A DNA stretch of 39,077 nucleotides from Chitinophaga pinensis (GTDB lineage Bacteria > Pseudomonadota > Gammaproteobacteria > Burkholderiales > SG8-41): assembly GCA_943329075.2 (NCBI GenBank), contig CALQCM020000040.1:1-39077 (forward strand), in the 5' to 3' direction. Position numbers and translations under genes: made by a program. Each line of letters starts with the position of its first letter. Position 1 is the first letter of the stretch. Below are positions 38,604 through 39,077 of the stretch, piece after piece. The notes below the pieces were generated by a model. The model did no database searches, had not been told where the DNA came from, and saw only the letters and a list, made by a program, of their open reading frames with translations.

Positions 38604-39077
38604 ATGAATGTCTTGTTCTGCGGATTCGCCGCGCTGCTGTTGGCCGCGCCTGCCGTCGCGCAACCAAACTATCCGAACAAACCGATCCGCCTGATCGTGC
38701 CCTTCCCGCCCGGCGGACCGAACGACATTCTCGGCCGCGTAGTGGCCAGCACGCTGACCGGACAACTCGGCCAGCAGGTCGTCGTCGACAACCGCGGCGG
38801 CGCCGGCGGCATCATCGGTGCTGAAATCGCCGCGCGCTCGGCGCCCGACGGCCACACGCTGCTGCTCTCGGGCACGGCCTCGATGGCGATCAATCCGGGG
38901 CTGCATAAAAAGCTGCCCTACGATCCGTTAAAAGATTTCGCGCCGATCAGCATGCTCGGCACCGCGCCCAGCCTGTTGACTGTGCATCCATCGCTGGCCG
39001 TAAAAACCGTCAAGGACCTGATCGCACTCGCGCAGGCCAAACCGGGCAAACTCAATTTCGTTTCCGCCGGCCACGGC
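38604..39077 (+). CDS. Bug/TctC-family substrate-binding protein (cut by window end)
   Basis: The first 158 codons of a ninth Bug receptor; the window ends before its stop. The signal peptide (MNVLFCGFAALLLAAPAVA, then QPNYPNKP) is followed by IRLIVPFPPGGPNDILGR, VVVDNRGGAGGIIGAE, PDGHTLLLSGTASMAIN (His in place of the usual Tyr), KLPYDPLKDFAPISMLG and FVSAGHG. ATG 38604 has AAGGAA upstream. The missing half would carry the HVPYKG motif. Confidence 0.92.
   Translation, partial: MNVLFCGFAALLLAAPAVAQPNYPNKPIRLIVPFPPGGPNDILGRVVASTLTGQLGQQVVVDNRGGAGGIIGAEIAARSAPDGHTLLLSGTASMAINPGLHKKLPYDPLKDFAPISMLGTAPSLLTVHPSLAVKTVKDLIALAQAKPGKLNFVSAGHG

Overview
The window is high-GC DNA, read as betaproteobacterial and most likely Burkholderiales. 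The reasons are nine Bug/TctC-type periplasmic solute receptors, a CarH/LitR light regulator with a fatty-acid-modification operon, and REP-like repeats of the GTCATTCCCGCGAAAGCGGG type. These assignments come from motif recognition only; no database was searched.

Layout. (1) 0.2-8.8 kb, all minus strand: three Bug receptors, a DapA-like lyase, an ornithine cyclodeaminase/mu-crystallin family protein, an MmgE/PrpD protein and a PF04199 cyclase, which looks like accessory carboxylate catabolism. The prpD-like gene has a tandem duplication at each end. (2) 8.97-10.11 kb, minus: two adjacent exported redox genes, a peroxiredoxin and a TlpA/ResA-like thioredoxin-fold protein. Each is interrupted by exactly one in-frame TGA at the catalytic cysteine position (TxxU and UxxC). 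Each TGA is followed by a hairpin at bacterial SECIS distance. This reads as a two-gene selenoprotein operon and is the most striking part of the window. (3) 10.2-15.6 kb, minus: three more Bug receptors, an alpha/beta hydrolase and a Gfo/Idh/MocA oxidoreductase. (4) 15.7-24.5 kb, minus: ten genes that mostly overlap by 4 nt. They are a B12-binding MerR regulator (CarH/LitR), a Cfa/CNMT-like methyltransferase, DUF2878, DUF1295, a DUF6134-like protein, a lipocalin, a fatty acid desaturase, a COG2907 flavoprotein, DUF1365 and a cyclopropane fatty acid synthase. (5) 24.7-27.4 kb, plus and divergent: lipocalin, Trp-rich TIGR02450 protein, folE, BLUF photoreceptor, DCC protein and a HiPIP gene with an amber codon in its Tat signal. 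Regions 4 and 5 share a 215-bp divergent promoter region with two TTGTC-N3-GACAA palindromes, so they probably form one light- and singlet-oxygen-response regulon. (6) 27.6-32.0 kb: an orphan IorB-like molybdenum hydroxylase subunit, a diheme cytochrome c and a sorbosone-dehydrogenase-like protein. (7) 32.2-39.1 kb: three more Bug receptors (the last cut by the window end), an alpha/beta hydrolase, an acyl-CoA dehydrogenase, a trypsin-fold/PDZ protein that has lost its catalytic triad, and a decayed partial copy of that gene.

Intergenic DNA is rich in short palindromic repeats of several families. In two Bug genes the repeat lies inside the open leader sequence. No rRNA, tRNA, CRISPR array, transposase or phage gene was seen. 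selA, selB, selC and selD are not in the window.
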